DNA of 64,000 bases from contig JBDXCG010000003.1 in the NCBI GenBank assembly GCA_039980455.1, positions 1,674,001-1,738,000 of the forward strand. Direction: 5' to 3'. Shown piece after piece: positions 1 through 9,224 of this stretch. Source of the DNA: CALINF01 sp039980455. GTDB taxonomy: Bacteria; Pseudomonadota; Gammaproteobacteria; Pseudomonadales; Halieaceae. A program made the position numbers and the translations under genes. Position 1 is the first letter of the stretch. Each line of letters starts with the position of its first letter. The notes under the pieces were generated by a model. It ran no database searches, was not told the DNA's origin, and worked only from the letters and a program-made list of their open reading frames with translations.

Positions 1-551
1 GTATTGTAACCGGCGATATCGATACCTTGCGCTTGCCAAAACACGACACACTCGTCTGCAGCAGCACGATAATATTGAGTGATCTCGACATCCGTGAGGA
101 CCTCACTCACTGGAACGACTGTCTCTGATTCACAATCTGGCAACTTTGATGACGCCCCTGTCCCTCTTTGGTCAAGCGCGATCACATCTCCATGCTCACG
201 CAGCGCCATAAACAGCGGGAAGCGAAATCCCGGATACTTCGCCGTCTTGATGCCTGAACCACCTGGTCCACCCGCCAGATATATAATGGGCGGGCCTGGC
301 TGCGTTGTAGTGGCTGGAAACCGTACATAGCGAATAGGGATCATGCGACTCTTTGGATTGCTTCGATTCTCAGGCACCAACAATTCGCCTTGAAATGCAT
401 CGGTTGTTTCACCGTCCATCGTTTCAAAGACAATGGGAACCTCGTTTTCGACGGAAGTTTCTCCTGCTCTGCAAAACAGGCTGCTCGAGATCAGTATTAG
501 TAAAACCGCTGTTAACACAGCAGGACGCTGAAGGTTTATAGTCTTGATCAT
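1..551 (-). CDS. secreted alpha/beta hydrolase, TAP/proline iminopeptidase type (C-terminus beyond window)
   Basis: The reverse-strand frame is open from ATG 551 to the window edge (183 codons seen); an in-frame GTG at 563 is an alternative start and neither has a clear Shine-Dalgarno. The N-terminus has a hydrophobic signal segment (about residues 10-27). The glycine-rich oxyanion motif LAGGPGGSG lies at residues 92-100 and DQRGTG at 127-132, the pairing typical of the tripeptidyl aminopeptidase/proline iminopeptidase branch of serine alpha/beta hydrolases. The nucleophile elbow and the rest of the triad fall outside the window, so activity cannot be judged. A periplasmic or secreted peptidase or esterase is likely. 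It diverges from the LytTR gene at 718. Confidence 0.8.
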   Translation of the reverse strand, partial: MIKTINLQRPAVLTAVLLILISSSLFCRAGETSVENEVPIVFETMDGETTDAFQGELLVPENRSNPKSRMIPIRYVRFPATTTQPGPPIIYLAGGPGGSGIKTAKYPGFRFPLFMALREHGDVIALDQRGTGASSKLPDCESETVVPVSEVLTDVEITQYYRAAADECVVFWQAQGIDIAGYN

Positions 552-652
552 TTCATCGCTCACTTATGATGTAGTCTAGGTCAAACCATTAGCGCACCTA
601 AGTGAGTGTTTATCATGCTATATTCGCCAAAAGGCGCCATCTTTCATGCTCT

Positions 653-667
653 TACCGCTAAACGGTA
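653..667. promoter_or_regulatory. inverted repeat TACCG-N5-CGGTA containing a LytTR-type half site
   Basis: A perfect 5-5-5 inverted repeat sits 51 bp before the LytTR gene. The reverse strand at 658-666 reads ACCGTTTAG, which fits the LytTR-family consensus [TA][AC][CA]GTTN[AG][TG] at every position. LytTR regulators usually bind two such elements 12-13 bp apart; I see no second full match at that spacing. Autoregulation is therefore an inference. Confidence 0.3.
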
Positions 668-717
668 GGGAATTTTCGGTGACCAACACCCCGCATTGAA
701 CTAAATTCAGGCTCGTT

Positions 718-2262
718 ATGCCTATCAACAGCATCAATCCTAGCCGTTTGTTATGTCGAGCCTTAAGCTGGCTAACGTGCTGCTATTGCTTACTCTCGTT
801 CAACCAAGTCACACAGGCAGAACCTCGCCTGACATCTATCGATCGCCAAAATGCGATTGTGTGCCCTGCCACCCTAGCAGCTAACCCGCCAAATTTTTCC
901 GAGCCAGAATGCATTGCAACGGCGTTCTACGACGTCGATCCTCAAAACACGGCTATTTGGATAAAAACCACCATCGCTCTGCCGGACACCTGGCTGGGCA
1001 ACTCAAGACCACTAGGGCTATTCGTGCAGGGCAAAACATCCAGCGAAGCCTATTTCAACGGCCGGTTGGTCGGTCGAAGTGGCACACCTAGCCCCCTCAA
1101 AGCCGATGAGTTCCCCGGCAATATCGACTCAGTATTCTATTTGCCCTCGCCCATCATTCAGCCCAACAACGAAGTGGTGCTGAAACTTTCATCTCATCAC
1201 GGCTTTTTACATCTGGCTAGCCCGATACATTTTGTTGGCGTTGGTGACTTCGTAGCGCCCGAGAGCCTGTTCCAGCGCTATACCTTCTTATCCATGATGT
1301 TGCTGGGCGCATTGATTCTAACCATCCTGTACTTTCTGGTGCTTCGCTATCAATCCCAACAGCCAAGAGAACATACGCTGTTTCTATTAATGAGCAGCAT
1401 CGCCGCTGCGCAACTCGCGGCAGAATCTGTTCGCGGCTTTTACTCTTACTCATACCCCTTACATGACTTAAGGCTGATAGTCATCGTATTACTCTCGATG
1501 GGTTTTGGGCTCTGTTTACTGGCCTTGGTCGCTTGGAGATTTTCAAAACAAAGATTCTGGCATTGGCTTGGCATTGGCGGTTTAACAACATCAATCGCCA
1601 TCCTTGCTATCCCCTATTTCGATGCGAAAACTGCATTCGCGATACTTATTCCAGCGAGCTGCGCCACGGCACTGGTCGCCTTTGAAACCTATCGAGAGCG
1701 GACGCGGGAGCTAGCGGGGTACCTAGCAGCGTTCTTAACTTTCGACATCATTGTCTTAGTCACGCTCAATACCTTTCACAATATTACTTACTATTTGATT
1801 ATTGCCGCCATGATTGCGTATCTATTTATTACTCAAGCGCGGTCTCTGTCTCGAGGCGAACAGCGGCTCGCCGAGGAGCAACAGAGTGTTTCCAAGCTTG
1901 TGTTCAGACTTGATCAGCTTAAACAACAGGAAAAACCAACCAAGGTAGTGATCAGTAGCGCAGGAGAAGTCAGCCAGATCGCAACAGACAATATCCGATA
2001 CTGCAAAGCCTCAGGCGACTACGCAGAGCTTCACCTAAACGAGGGTGGCAGCCAACTTTTTAGCGGACCGCTAAAAGCGCTGGAAGATAAATTACCCAGT
2101 ACCTTTTTGCGTGTACATCGATCGTATATCGTTAATCTCGATTATGTCGCCACCTTAAAGTCACTTTCCGGCGCTGGCACGCTAATACTAAGGAATGGCG
2201 AAGAAATACCTGTTAGTCGCCGGATCATCCCAACAGTACGAGACACACTCAAAGGAGCTTGA
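718..2262 (+). CDS. membrane-bound LytTR transcription factor with 7TMR-DISM-like sensor
   Basis: The 514-residue protein has a signal segment (about 10-35), an extracytoplasmic beta-rich region (about 36-185) resembling 7TMR-DISM extracellular domains, about seven hydrophobic helices (about 190-375), a short charged linker and a C-terminal LytTR DNA-binding domain (about 405-510). LytTR hallmarks are visible: FLRVHRSYIVNLDYV and IPVSRR near the end. There is no receiver or kinase, so sensing and DNA binding are in one membrane-anchored polypeptide, acting at the inner membrane. It stands alone, divergent from the hydrolase at 551. The ligand is unknown; related extracellular domains are thought to bind carbohydrates or other small molecules. 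Confidence 0.85.
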   Translation: MPINSINPSRLLCRALSWLTCCYCLLSFNQVTQAEPRLTSIDRQNAIVCPATLAANPPNFSEPECIATAFYDVDPQNTAIWIKTTIALPDTWLGNSRPLGLFVQGKTSSEAYFNGRLVGRSGTPSPLKADEFPGNIDSVFYLPSPIIQPNNEVVLKLSSHHGFLHLASPIHFVGVGDFVAPESLFQRYTFLSMMLLGALILTILYFLVLRYQSQQPREHTLFLLMSSIAAAQLAAESVRGFYSYSYPLHDLRLIVIVLLSMGFGLCLLALVAWRFSKQRFWHWLGIGGLTTSIAILAIPYFDAKTAFAILIPASCATALVAFETYRERTRELAGYLAAFLTFDIIVLVTLNTFHNITYYLIIAAMIAYLFITQARSLSRGEQRLAEEQQSVSKLVFRLDQLKQQEKPTKVVISSAGEVSQIATDNIRYCKASGDYAELHLNEGGSQLFSGPLKALEDKLPSTFLRVHRSYIVNLDYVATLKSLSGAGTLILRNGEEIPVSRRIIPTVRDTLKGA

Positions 2263-2277
2263 GAGCTCTCACAGCTC
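2255..2277. terminator. hairpin at the stop of the LytTR gene (weak terminator candidate)
   Basis: A 12-bp palindrome TGAGAGCTCTCA (2260-2271) includes the stop codon and is flanked by GAGCT and AGCTC, extending the stem with one bulge. No T-tract follows, so intrinsic termination is doubtful. The rest of the gap up to 2535 shows no gene that I can support. Confidence 0.25.
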
Positions 2278-2535
2278 GGCTTCAGCACAATATGAACGGG
2301 AACAGCAGCTAAAAGATGATTTTACTGACTGTGACCGTTTAGGAAGACATCTACTGGAGCCGCCGTCCTTTGAGGGTCGGTGCTCTCGTGCTCATAAAGC
2401 GGGTGTAGCCCCTATCTAGTGATCGTATCCGCTATTAGGCAGAAGTGGACGTTAGCGACGCCCTGCTCGGCCCGAATGTGGTCATTCGTTCAAAGCATTG
2501 TCTCCCATTTAGCCGCCCGTTCAGACGAAAGAACC

Positions 2536-2955
2536 TTAGTGATCTGGAATCAGGCGTTTACCCATACTGACTACCGAATCCTCTCCGTAGCCGATACTGT
2601 TGTAGAAATCAATAATGGCAGTGTTAGTCCGGCGAATCTGCAGATTCAGTTTTGGGCAGCCCCGCTCTAACAAGGTTTTCTCGATAGCGCGCATAAGCAC
2701 GGTGCCATAACGCTGCCGCTGGTGATCGGGGCTCACTGCCAGGTAGTTGACCCAGCCGCGGTGGCCATCATAGCCACCCATTACAGAGGCCACGATTTCT
2801 CCATTCACTTCACCCACTAAGAAGAGGTCTCGGCCCACCGCCAGTTTTCGAGCAATATCTTTACGGGGATCGTTATGTGGCACGACTAACCCGCACTGAT
2901 TCCAGAGCGCAATTACTGCCTCTTCGTCGGAGTCTTTATAACTTCGGACATCCAT
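2536..2955 (-). CDS. GNAT family N-acetyltransferase (YpeA-like)
   Basis: This 139-residue protein is a compact single GNAT domain. Visible are the beta4 segment VNYLAVSPDHQRQRYGTVLM (acetyl-CoA pyrophosphate loop Q/R-x-x-G/A equivalent RQRYG), the alpha4/beta5 part LNLQIRRTNTAIIDFYNSIGY and a C-terminal strand. Length and overall pattern match E. coli YpeA and relatives, whose substrates are poorly defined. Its ATG directly follows the TAA of the upstream cupin gene with no spacer, so translation is probably coupled. Cytoplasmic acetyl transfer from acetyl-CoA is secure from family knowledge; the acceptor is unknown. Confidence 0.88.
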   Translation of the reverse strand: MDVRSYKDSDEEAVIALWNQCGLVVPHNDPRKDIARKLAVGRDLFLVGEVNGEIVASVMGGYDGHRGWVNYLAVSPDHQRQRYGTVLMRAIEKTLLERGCPKLNLQIRRTNTAIIDFYNSIGYGEDSVVSMGKRLIPDH

Positions 2956-3276
2956 TTAGTAATGCACCGCCAACCAGATCGTGTCTTTATCGGGTAGCGT
3001 CCACTCCACCCGATGTCGCTCATGGGCTGCGATGTTAACGTAATCGCCCTCTTCAAGCGTAACTGAAGCTTTTTCTGAGAAAGCGATTGTCGCTCTCCCG
3101 CGCAGCACCAGCACCCACTCGGATTGCTCCTGGTCATACCACTCTTCGGCGCCGGTGGTATGTCCTCTGGACACGATTCGCTCAATACGCACACTGTCGC
3201 GTTCGGCAAGGCATTCAAATAATTCTTGGGGAAGGTCACCCGGTATGCCCGCAAATACATTGTTCACTATTGGCAC
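2956..3276 (-). CDS. small cupin-domain protein
   Basis: The 106-residue single-domain cupin carries the first motif in degenerate form (RGHTTGAEEWYDQEQSEWVLVLRG) and the second motif EGDYVNIAAHERHRVEW, with histidine and glutamate residues at metal-binding positions. Proteins like this are often listed as phosphoribosylaminoimidazole carboxylase-like or cupin-2, without known reactions. It is the first gene of a two-gene unit; its stop codon abuts the start of the GNAT gene. A small cytoplasmic sugar- or metabolite-binding or isomerase role is possible but not shown. Confidence 0.85.
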   Translation of the reverse strand: MPIVNNVFAGIPGDLPQELFECLAERDSVRIERIVSRGHTTGAEEWYDQEQSEWVLVLRGRATIAFSEKASVTLEEGDYVNIAAHERHRVEWTLPDKDTIWLAVHY

Positions 3277-3352
3277 TCCCTCTTCGGTAAAATCACAGTA
3301 TCGCGTTAATGTCTAAGTACTCAATCGGCTAGCGACACGTTAACCTACTTCC

Positions 3353-3368
3353 ACTCCAAAAGTGGAGT
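3353..3368. repeat. inverted repeat ACTCCA-N4-TGGAGT upstream of P450
   Basis: A perfect 6-bp inverted repeat with a 4-nt centre lies in the divergent gap between the cupin gene (start 3276) and the P450 (start 3519). It could be an operator for either side or a small hairpin. No canonical promoter with 17-bp spacing could be placed confidently beside it. Confidence 0.25.
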
Positions 3369-3518
3369 TCCAAATGGGGGGTTGAAGCCGAATTAGCGAC
3401 TATATTCTGGCCTACTTATTGCAGCAGCGGTCCATGAATCCAAGTTTACTTGTCAGTGCCAATTTGACTTCTTCCGGCTTGACAATCACAGTATGCTTTT
3501 TGGTTTAGGGATCGAATA

Positions 3519-4901
3519 GTGAAGTTAATCAGCGACGATATTCTTACGGACACGGGCGCAACAAAGCCGGTTTTTACCGCCAAATACCCCGAGCTGGAAA
3601 CCGACTTTGAGCTCTGGAACCCGAATTCCTGGAAGCGTGGTCACCCCCAGGAGCTCTACCAACGCATGCGCGACGAGGCGCCCGTTATGTGGTCAAAAAT
3701 GGCCGCTCCTTCCTCGCGATATTGGTCGGTTTCCCGCTACGAAGATATCAAAGCGGTAGAGCTACAGCCCAGCGTATTCTCATCGCAGCGTGGCGGCATT
3801 AACCTCGCGGTGCCAGGTCGTGAGAACTGGAAGCCAGAAATGCTCATGCGCGCTTCGATGGATAATCTGATCAGCATGGATGAGCCAGAGCATATGCAGT
3901 TGCGCATCCAGCAGAAAGACTTTTTCATTCCGGCCTATGTTGCCGAGCTTCGAGAAAAAGTACGCACAAAAGTAGACTCTCTCTGTGACGACATGGAAGC
4001 AGGTGGACCAACTGTTGATTTCGTTACCCTCTTTTCCAACGAGTTACCGCTTTATACGCTCTGCGAAATGCTTGGCGTAGACGAAGCGGATAGACCAAAA
4101 ATAGTCCATTGGATGCACTACCTTGAGATGGCGGGTCAATTCATTGTTAACCCCATGAGAACCTTTTTGAGCGAACCACTTTTTCCCTTTCGTTTTAAAA
4201 ACATGATTGAAGAGATGTTCGACTATGGCGCACGGGTCATGGCAGATCGCCGTGCTAACCCACGAAATGACCTACTGTCGGTGATCGCGCACTCAAAACT
4301 GAATGATGATTTGCTGCCTCAAGAGTATTTGGATGGCTCCTGGTTACTCATTATATTTGCCGGCAATGATACGACACGGAATTCACTATCGGGCACCATT
4401 AAATTAATGACAGAGTTTCCAGATCAACGCGCTATGGTCTTGAATGACCCTTCCATGATTCCGCAAATGTCTGAAGAAGCACTGCGAATGGTCTCCCCTG
4501 TCAAGCATATGCGACGTACTGCAACAGAAGATACCGAGATCAACGGCCAACAGATAGCCAAGGATGAGAAAGTTGTCATGTGGTATGGGGCAGGCAACCG
4601 CGACCCTCAAGTGTTCCCAAATCCTGATGTATTTGACATGACCCGCGATAACGTCGGAAAGCATATTGCCTTTGGACACGGCATGCACAAATGCCTGGGC
4701 GCTAAAGTGGCGCAGATGCAGCTGCGGGTAGCCTACGAGCAGTTGTTCCAGCGATTTCCGGACATCGAGTTTACCGGCAAGATCAAGTACGGGCCCAATG
4801 CGTTGGTGCACGCGATTTCAAAGCTGGAGGTCGATCTTTATGGCCGAGGAAAAAAGCGCCCAATCCAAGTTCAAGTGACGGCGCAACCCGAGCCGGCCTG
4901 A
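3519..4901 (+). CDS. cytochrome P450 (class I bacterial)
   Basis: The 460-residue soluble P450 starts at GTG 3519. The I-helix oxygen-activation motif is FAGNDTTR, the K-helix ExxR is EALR, and the heme loop is FGHGMHKCLG with the thiolate Cys392. All essential elements are intact. There is no membrane anchor or fused reductase, so it must use separate ferredoxin and reductase partners, none of which are in the window. It shares the NDTTRN and MRRTA patterns with the CYP153-like gene at 57262 but is clearly a different family. Substrate unknown; terpenoid, steroid or fatty-acid hydroxylation are possibilities. A strong hairpin follows it. Confidence 0.93.
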   Translation: MKLISDDILTDTGATKPVFTAKYPELETDFELWNPNSWKRGHPQELYQRMRDEAPVMWSKMAAPSSRYWSVSRYEDIKAVELQPSVFSSQRGGINLAVPGRENWKPEMLMRASMDNLISMDEPEHMQLRIQQKDFFIPAYVAELREKVRTKVDSLCDDMEAGGPTVDFVTLFSNELPLYTLCEMLGVDEADRPKIVHWMHYLEMAGQFIVNPMRTFLSEPLFPFRFKNMIEEMFDYGARVMADRRANPRNDLLSVIAHSKLNDDLLPQEYLDGSWLLIIFAGNDTTRNSLSGTIKLMTEFPDQRAMVLNDPSMIPQMSEEALRMVSPVKHMRRTATEDTEINGQQIAKDEKVVMWYGAGNRDPQVFPNPDVFDMTRDNVGKHIAFGHGMHKCLGAKVAQMQLRVAYEQLFQRFPDIEFTGKIKYGPNALVHAISKLEVDLYGRGKKRPIQVQVTAQPEPA

Positions 4902-4917
4902 TTCATTATATTGGCAA

Positions 4918-4941
4918 GCGTCGCAGCGAATACTGCGACGC
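4918..4941 (+). terminator. 9-bp hairpin after the P450 gene
   Basis: GCGTCGCAG and CTGCGACGC form a perfect 9-bp stem with a 6-nt loop (CGAATA), starting 16 nt after the P450 stop. The following bases are C-rich rather than T-rich, so it would be an atypical or Rho-assisted terminator. Confidence 0.5.
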
Positions 4942-5101
4942 CGCCCTCCCCGTCCTCTCTCTGGAGATCAACGGAACTAGTCCCACTTAGGATACCTTCA
5001 CTAGCAAGTGCCGGTATGTCACTGGCCTACTATTCCTATTCCAGCAACTGCATAAATAGTATAGTGCGCACCCGAGACTCCTTTTCTATGAGCGCGCTGT
5101 T

Positions 5102-5869
5102 ATGAGAATACTTTTGGTTGTGGTTGGCTTGCTAATGGTTTGGTTTGGCCCCATGGCTGCATCACGCGCTGACACTGTTGCTATGGTGTTCCCGCCCTAT
5201 CAACCACCCTATATATTGCTCGGTGGCGACGATACAGCACATACTCGCGAAGGTATTATGCTGGACATAATTCGCGAGTCGCTTGCCTTAAAGGGTCACA
5301 CTCTTGAACCCAGAATGGTGCCATATAACCGATTTGCAACGGAGCTTGAATCTGGAAAGGTGCAGGCGGTTGGCTATATGAAAGGAGATCTTCCGAGCCT
5401 GTTCGCCTCTCAGGAAAGCATTCACTTTACGAATGCGGCGATCACGCATAAAGCCGATACGCGAGAGCTCAGCTCGTTGGCAGACCTGGCCGGGCGCAAA
5501 CTGGTAACCTGGCAAGGGGCGGAGGACGACCTAGGGCAAGACTTTGCCGCGATGATTCCATCAATGGCGCTGTATAAGGAAATGGCGGACCAGGCTCGCC
5601 AGACCCGTGTGTTCGTGCTCAATCGAGCCGATGTGATTGTCCTCGACGAGTATATTTTTAGATACTTCGCGCGGAGCTACGAGCAAGACCTCAGTGATTT
5701 TGTCTACAACGACATTGTCGGTGGCCGACTCGGCTTTTCAACGGGTTTCGTATCCGAACAAATTCGAGACGACTTCGACGAGGGCCTGGCCAAGCTCAAA
5801 GAATCGGGTCGCTATCTTGAGATATACAATTACTACGCTAACGACTATGTATTAACGCGGGAAGAGTAG
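5102..5869 (+). CDS. periplasmic solute-binding protein (SBP_bac_3-like)
   Basis: The 255-residue protein has a clear signal peptide (about residues 1-23, ending ASRA). The mature part is shaped like the type 3 extracellular solute-binding proteins: an N-terminal YQPPYILL segment, EGIMLDIIRESLALKG, and the SLADLAGRKLVTWQG strand-helix typical of the second lobe. There is no ABC permease or ATPase nearby. Such orphan SBPs in this lineage often serve as periplasmic sensors or remain unassigned. It converges with the hybrid kinase, whose stop lies 19 bp downstream. Ligand unknown, probably an amino acid or small polar compound. Confidence 0.8.
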   Translation: MRILLVVVGLLMVWFGPMAASRADTVAMVFPPYQPPYILLGGDDTAHTREGIMLDIIRESLALKGHTLEPRMVPYNRFATELESGKVQAVGYMKGDLPSLFASQESIHFTNAAITHKADTRELSSLADLAGRKLVTWQGAEDDLGQDFAAMIPSMALYKEMADQARQTRVFVLNRADVIVLDEYIFRYFARSYEQDLSDFVYNDIVGGRLGFSTGFVSEQIRDDFDEGLAKLKESGRYLEIYNYYANDYVLTREE

Positions 5870-5888
5870 TCACGTTTTCAGAGGCAGA

Positions 5889-8800
5889 TCAGCCCCGTGA
5901 TTGGCCTGCCAACTCCTGCAGCATCGCCAGTGCAGTATCAAAATCGTAAGAGTCAATGGCGTTCATCAGTGAGGACATCGCTGGCGCCAACTCTGTATCA
6001 GCCAGTACTGCCGCCAATTGCTCGCCTACCACAACAGCACTAGTGTCGGACGCACTGAGTAAACTGCTCAACTGGGTCACGAGAGGCTGCATTTCATGTC
6101 GGTTGATCTCTCTGGTGCTGCCGGTGGTTTCTGGGCTGTTGTCGGCCCCCACCAAGCCTGACAATCCGTCCAACACTGGCGCCAGTGCCTCTATCACGCT
6201 CAGCAAAGATGGCTCAACTTGGGCTTGAGCACCGTCTGCGCAGGCTGATTCAAGATCCAAGGCCGCCGTCTCAATGTCATTTGCCCCAATGCTTGCAGCG
6301 ACACCTCTCAAAGTGTGTGCAAGTCGCATCGCACTGGTTGAGTCATCATCATTCTGTGCCACTCTGAAATCTTTCTCGAAATCGCGATACCCGACGTAAA
6401 ACTTACCCAATAGCTTGCGATACAGAGCCGAGTTGCCTTCAACCCTGGCCAGCCCTGTGACCGAATCTATTCCGGGGAGTTCAGGAATTGGCACATCAGG
6501 GGACTTAGGCGTGGAGCTCTTGGAATGATTAGTAACTGATCCAGCACCAACTTCGATCCAGCGGGCCATAGTATTGAACATGTCTGTCACGTTGAGAGGC
6601 TTGGCTATGTGGTCGTTCATGCCAGCTTCCATTGCTTTCTCACGGTCACCCACCATCGCATTGGCAGTCATCGCTATAACGGGTAGGTCGTGAAACTGCG
6701 CCTGCTCACGAATTCTCGCGGTAGCTGTATAGCCATCCATGACCGGCATCTGTATATCCATGAGCACGCCGTCATATACCTTTATGGCCAGACGATCGAG
6801 GGCCTCCTGTCCATTGTTAGCTACATCAACTCGCATCCCGGCATTCGTGAGTATCTCAAGAGCCAACTCCTGATTAATATCATTATCCTCAACCAGCAGG
6901 ATGTTGGCGCCGGCTAGCTTCGCGGCAATTTCAGTATCTTCTTGCCTCATCCTCCGTCGCTGACTCATGCGCGATGGCAGCCCGTGCGCAGCCAAAATTG
7001 AATCATGCAACGTTGAGGCATTGACCGGCTTAGTCAGATAGTTGGCTATTGGTAAATCCTGACCCGCCGCTGCGGCTTCCTCCCGGCCAAAAGCCGTTAC
7101 CATCATGACGGTTTGTGCACTGGTTAATAGGTTCTGATCGACGAGCTCCTGAACGGTTGCCACGCCATCCATTGCCGGCATTTGCCAATCCATTAATACC
7201 ACTGTGAAAGGGTCTTTTGCGCTATTTGAGCGCTCCACCATAGACAGCGCTTTTGCGCCGCTCGCCGCTGTCTCAACACGAAAGCCCAACGACTTGGCGA
7301 TATCCTTCAGAATCTCGCGTGCAGTGGGATTATCGTCTACCACGAGCACATTCATGCCCTCAAGATCTGTCGCGTTCTCTTGCGTTTGATCCGCTTGATC
7401 TTCCCGGTACGTCAGCTCCACGGAAAAATAGAATTCGCTGCCCTTGCCCGGCTCGCTGTGCACACCAATTTCACCTTGCATCATCTCGACCAGACTCTGG
7501 GAGATAGTAAGACCCAAACCTGTACCGCCATACTTTCTCGTGGTCGATGCATCCGCTTGATTGAACGCCTGAAACAACGTCGATTTCTGCTCATCAGTCA
7601 TTCCAATACCGCTGTCGCGTACAGAGAACTGTAAGCTCACCTGCTCAGCGTTTTGCTCAAGAACCTTAATACTGATAACAATCTCGCCGCTGTCAGTAAA
7701 TTTAACTGCGTTGTTGCCCAAATTGACCAACACCTGGCTTAATCTGAGTGGGTCTCCTTTTAGCAGGGTGGGTACCCCTTGATCTATGTCCAATAGCAGC
7801 TCCAGGCCCTTCTCCTCGGCCTTAAGGCCCACGAGATTGACGAGGTTGTCCAGAACATCCTCCAGATGAAAATCGATAGATTCCAGATCGAGTTTCCCAG
7901 CTTCTATCTTTGAAAAATCCAGGATGTCATTGATGATGCCCAGCAAACTAACCGCGCTGCGATTCACTTTGTCTATGTAGTTGTATTGCTTCGGATTGAG
8001 CTCGGTTTTCAACGCAAGCTCGGACATACCGATGATGGCATTCATCGGGGTTCGGATCTCATGAGACATGTTGGCCAAAAATGCAGACTTAGAGCGCGCT
8101 GAATCCTCTGCTACTTCTTTAGCAAGTTCCAGCTGCTGTGCAGCCATTTTTTGTAAACTAATGTCGGTGTAAGTGCGCACAAAACCGCCACCGGAAATAG
8201 GTGTTTGGTGGACCTCAATGACGGTGCCATCGGCTAGAATGACTTCACTCACCCTGCTTTGCTGAGACTGGGCGTCAGCCAACACTTGCTCTATCGCCTC
8301 TGGTTGCCCTAGCTTCTCCGCGTAAATGTGCCGTGTCAGGTCTTCGTAGTTCGCATGGCGCGCGACATCTACCTCGCTCATCTCCAACATGTCTAGCCAT
8401 TGGGCGTTGTATGAGGCGATACGGGCGTTTTCATCAACGAAAAGGATACCCTGAACGATATTGTCCATCGTCAACTGAACGATTTCTTTCTGCTCGCGCA
8501 GTTCAGCAGTGCGCTCCTCAACTCTTTGCTCAAGTTCTTTCTGGTATCTGTTTATCTCCTGCTCTGCCTCCGCTTGACTGTCGAGAAGATCGTTGTAGGC
8601 ATGTACGACATCGGCGAGTTCATCATTGCCCGCCCAATCAACTTTCTGGTATTCACCCTTTGAGCGCGCCAGCCTGATAGAGCTGTGTAAGAGCTCCACT
8701 GGCCGTCCGATCACCAGCCTATTGGCCAACAACGTTGCGCCGGTAAGGGCCAGAAGCAGTACCAAAAAACTCATCAAGCCAGATTGTATATGCGTTCTGA

Positions 8801-9224
8801 CTTCCACCCAGATGAAGTCACTGTTGCCACTAATAGTCAAAGTGCCCAGCTTTTCGAGCACCGTGCCGTTACTGTAGATAACATCCCGCGTAACCCGATA
8901 TTCCGCCAATTCCACGGGTAGATGCGAATCGCCCGATTCCACCAGCACTTTGGCGTCAAGATCACGGATTTGAAAGCTTTGTACGTGCGGTAAACCACCG
9001 ATCTCACGAGCCACCTCGCCGAGACGATCTGTATCGTATTCCCACATAGCAGGCGCTAATGACTTGCTCTGAATATCGACAATTTGCTGGAGCTCTTCGG
9101 CCAGCTCAGCGCGTTGCTGATAGTAAAAGTCAACTTCCATGGCAGCAAGCAAGATACCAAGACTGACCAGCACCAGTGGTAGGTAAACTGCCAACAATTT
9201 GGCTGTAATCGTTTTAAAGCGCAT
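5889..9224 (-). CDS. BarA-type hybrid sensor histidine kinase
   Basis: The 1111-residue protein has two membrane helices (about 8-30 and 145-168) bracketing a periplasmic sensor, HAMP and coiled coil (about 165-245), PAS (about 255-360), HisKA with His388 in SHEIRTP, HATPase with GTGLGL, receiver 1 (Asp679), receiver 2 (Asp823) and an Hpt domain with His970 in LAHTLRG. This is the full phosphorelay set of the BarA/GacS/ArcB class, so it should pass phosphate to a separate response regulator that is not nearby. A C-terminal tail of about 90 residues after Hpt is unassigned. Start ATG 9224 follows AGGAAG. It is monocistronic. Confidence 0.93.
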   Translation of the reverse strand: MRFKTITAKLLAVYLPLVLVSLGILLAAMEVDFYYQQRAELAEELQQIVDIQSKSLAPAMWEYDTDRLGEVAREIGGLPHVQSFQIRDLDAKVLVESGDSHLPVELAEYRVTRDVIYSNGTVLEKLGTLTISGNSDFIWVEVRTHIQSGLMSFLVLLLALTGATLLANRLVIGRPVELLHSSIRLARSKGEYQKVDWAGNDELADVVHAYNDLLDSQAEAEQEINRYQKELEQRVEERTAELREQKEIVQLTMDNIVQGILFVDENARIASYNAQWLDMLEMSEVDVARHANYEDLTRHIYAEKLGQPEAIEQVLADAQSQQSRVSEVILADGTVIEVHQTPISGGGFVRTYTDISLQKMAAQQLELAKEVAEDSARSKSAFLANMSHEIRTPMNAIIGMSELALKTELNPKQYNYIDKVNRSAVSLLGIINDILDFSKIEAGKLDLESIDFHLEDVLDNLVNLVGLKAEEKGLELLLDIDQGVPTLLKGDPLRLSQVLVNLGNNAVKFTDSGEIVISIKVLEQNAEQVSLQFSVRDSGIGMTDEQKSTLFQAFNQADASTTRKYGGTGLGLTISQSLVEMMQGEIGVHSEPGKGSEFYFSVELTYREDQADQTQENATDLEGMNVLVVDDNPTAREILKDIAKSLGFRVETAASGAKALSMVERSNSAKDPFTVVLMDWQMPAMDGVATVQELVDQNLLTSAQTVMMVTAFGREEAAAAGQDLPIANYLTKPVNASTLHDSILAAHGLPSRMSQRRRMRQEDTEIAAKLAGANILLVEDNDINQELALEILTNAGMRVDVANNGQEALDRLAIKVYDGVLMDIQMPVMDGYTATARIREQAQFHDLPVIAMTANAMVGDREKAMEAGMNDHIAKPLNVTDMFNTMARWIEVGAGSVTNHSKSSTPKSPDVPIPELPGIDSVTGLARVEGNSALYRKLLGKFYVGYRDFEKDFRVAQNDDDSTSAMRLAHTLRGVAASIGANDIETAALDLESACADGAQAQVEPSLLSVIEALAPVLDGLSGLVGADNSPETTGSTREINRHEMQPLVTQLSSLLSASDTSAVVVGEQLAAVLADTELAPAMSSLMNAIDSYDFDTALAMLQELAGQSRG

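Noticed and set aside
3479..3507. TTGACA upstream of the first P450 as a standard promoter.
   Set aside because: No acceptable -10 lies at 16-18 bp spacing; the nearby TATGCT is only 7 bp away.
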